Below the pieces are notes generated by a model that saw only the letters and a program-made list of their open reading frames with translations, ran no database searches and was not told the DNA's origin. A stretch of DNA of 7,199 nucleotides from contig RFPR01000105.1 in NCBI GenBank assembly GCA_009928265.1, positions 1 to 7,199 on the forward strand. Direction: 5' to 3'. The translations under genes and the position numbers were made by a program. The DNA comes from Pseudomonadota bacterium. Its GTDB lineage: Bacteria > Verrucomicrobiota > Verrucomicrobiia > Chthoniobacterales > UBA6821. Numbering within the stretch: position 1 is the first letter of the stretch; each line of letters starts with the position of its first letter. This document shows, piece after piece, positions 6,388 to 7,199 of the stretch.

Positions 6388-7199
6388 CGGGTCACCCCCT
6401 CGGTGGTTGTTATCCGCTCCGCTACCCGGAGGCGGGCGCTCCGGGAACGAGGGTTGGAGGTGAGTTCTTCCGGAGAGGCGGTCACCGAGCGGGCGGTGAC
6501 GAGATCGAGCATCCTGTCGGGATTAGGACGCGGCGCTGGCCAAGTGGGATTGTCGATCTCGACCATCGAATGCTTCCGGAAAAACTGCTTCACGATCCGG
6601 TCCTCGAGCGAGTGGAAGGTGATCACCGCAAGACGGCCACCCGGCGCCAGCAGTGAGACGAAGGATGGCAGGGCTCGTTCGAGCGAGCCGACCTCATCGT
6701 TGACGGCAATACGAAGGGCCTGAAAGACGCGGGTGGCGGGATGACGAGGACCTGTGCGACCGGCGGCGATCAGGTCGGCCAGTTCTAATGTGGTGACAAA
6801 GGGTTTTTTCTCCCTGGCCCTGACAATCTTGACTGCAAACTGGATGGCGCGGGGCTCGTCGCCGTATTCACGGAAGATCCTAGCAAGTTCCTCGGCAGGT
6901 GCCGTGTTGACCAGATCGGCGGCCGTCATCCCGGAGTGCCCCATCCGCATGTCCAGGGGACCTTCGCGCTGGAAGGAGAAACCCCGTTCCGCCGTATCGA
7001 GCTGATGTGATGAGACCCCGAGATCAAGCAGCACCCCGTTAACGGAAGTGATGCCCATTCCTGCAAGAACACCGGGTGCCTCCGCGAAGTTTCCCTCAAT
7101 GGCTGTGAAGGATTCCGTATAGGCGGAGAGAAACGAGCGCGCATGGGAGAGCGCCGAGGGATCACGGTCAAAGGCGATAACCCGCGCCCCGCCCTTCAG
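6384..7199 (-). CDS. rsmH: 16S rRNA (cytosine(1402)-N4)-methyltransferase, 5' end missing
   Basis: RsmH (MraW) methylates N4 of C1402 in the decoding centre of 16S rRNA using S-adenosylmethionine. The reading frame is open to the window edge and gives 271 visible residues; the family is about 310, so roughly 40 N-terminal residues, including the first SAM-binding glycine motif, lie beyond 7199. The ATG at 7056-7058 is internal: the 47 codons upstream of it encode clear RsmH sequence (GGARVIAFDRDPSAL, visible residues 3-17). Other signatures in visible numbering are DLGVSSHQLD (59-68), RGFSFQREGPLDMRM (72-86), HPATRVFQALRIAVN (153-167), FHSLEDRIVKQFF (195-207) and SNPRSRSARLRVAE (248-261) near the C-terminus. 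Its stop overlaps the ftsL start by four bases. No internal defect is visible. Confidence 0.97.
   Translation of the reverse strand: MKGGARVIAFDRDPSALSHARSFLSAYTESFTAIEGNFAEAPGVLAGMGITSVNGVLLDLGVSSHQLDTAERGFSFQREGPLDMRMGHSGMTAADLVNTAPAEELARIFREYGDEPRAIQFAVKIVRAREKKPFVTTLELADLIAAGRTGPRHPATRVFQALRIAVNDEVGSLERALPSFVSLLAPGGRLAVITFHSLEDRIVKQFFRKHSMVEIDNPTWPAPRPNPDRMLDLVTARSVTASPEELTSNPRSRSARLRVAERITTTEGVTR
6393..6401 (-). promoter_or_regulatory. Shine-Dalgarno-like sequence for the ftsL-like gene
   Basis: On the minus strand the bases read GAGGGGGTG, and the GGGGGTG part differs by one base from the ideal GGAGGTG. Five bases separate it from the ATG at 6385-6387. It lies in the last codons of rsmH. 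The match is imperfect, so it may only assist coupling through the ATGA overlap. Confidence 0.5.

Noticed and set aside
5974..6723. Plus-strand open frame of 249 codons opposite ftsL and rsmH
   Set aside because: It crosses the antisense of two overlapping real genes, has no recognisable motif and no supporting context.
7056..7058. ATG as a possible start of rsmH
   Set aside because: The 47 codons upstream in the same frame encode conserved RsmH sequence, including the SAM-binding FDRDP region, so this is an internal methionine and the gene is cut by the window edge.

Overview
The window is one uninterrupted stretch of a bacterial division and cell wall (dcw) cluster. All genes lie on the minus strand, so transcription runs from position 7199 down to position 1. 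In that order the genes are rsmH (mraW, 5' end cut off by the window), an ftsL-like gene, ftsI (class B penicillin-binding protein), murE, murF, mraY and murD (only its first 75 codons). This is the canonical dcw order. mraZ would be expected beyond 7199, and ftsW/murG beyond position 1, but neither can be seen here.

The genes are packed very tightly. rsmH/ftsL, ftsL/ftsI and ftsI/murE each share a four-base ATGA, in which the stop of one gene overlaps the start of the next. murE and murF are 1 base apart, murF and mraY 7 bases, and mraY and murD 16 bases. There is no gap large enough for a promoter plus terminator, no RNA gene, no mobile element, no CRISPR array and no stretch over 300 bases without a gene. 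The simplest reading is a single polycistronic message with translational coupling. All six visible stop codons are TGA.

The genes fit together as one pathway. MurD, MurE and MurF add D-Glu, the diamino acid and D-Ala-D-Ala to UDP-MurNAc in the cytoplasm. MraY transfers the resulting pentapeptide sugar to undecaprenyl phosphate to make lipid I. FtsI crosslinks the peptidoglycan at the septum, and the FtsL-like protein probably belongs to the complex that activates it. RsmH modifies 16S rRNA and is a regular companion in this cluster. MurE carries the DNPR motif typical of meso-diaminopimelate-adding enzymes, so the wall is probably of the mDAP type.

The organism is a fairly GC-rich, probably Gram-negative-type bacterium. 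The MraY N-terminal half, with its longer loop before the GTPTMGG motif, reminds me of Verrucomicrobiota. That is recall without a database search and should be treated as tentative. I found no evidence of a new system here. The points worth a second look are translation signals at gene junctions, an unusual FtsL tail and small departures from family motifs.
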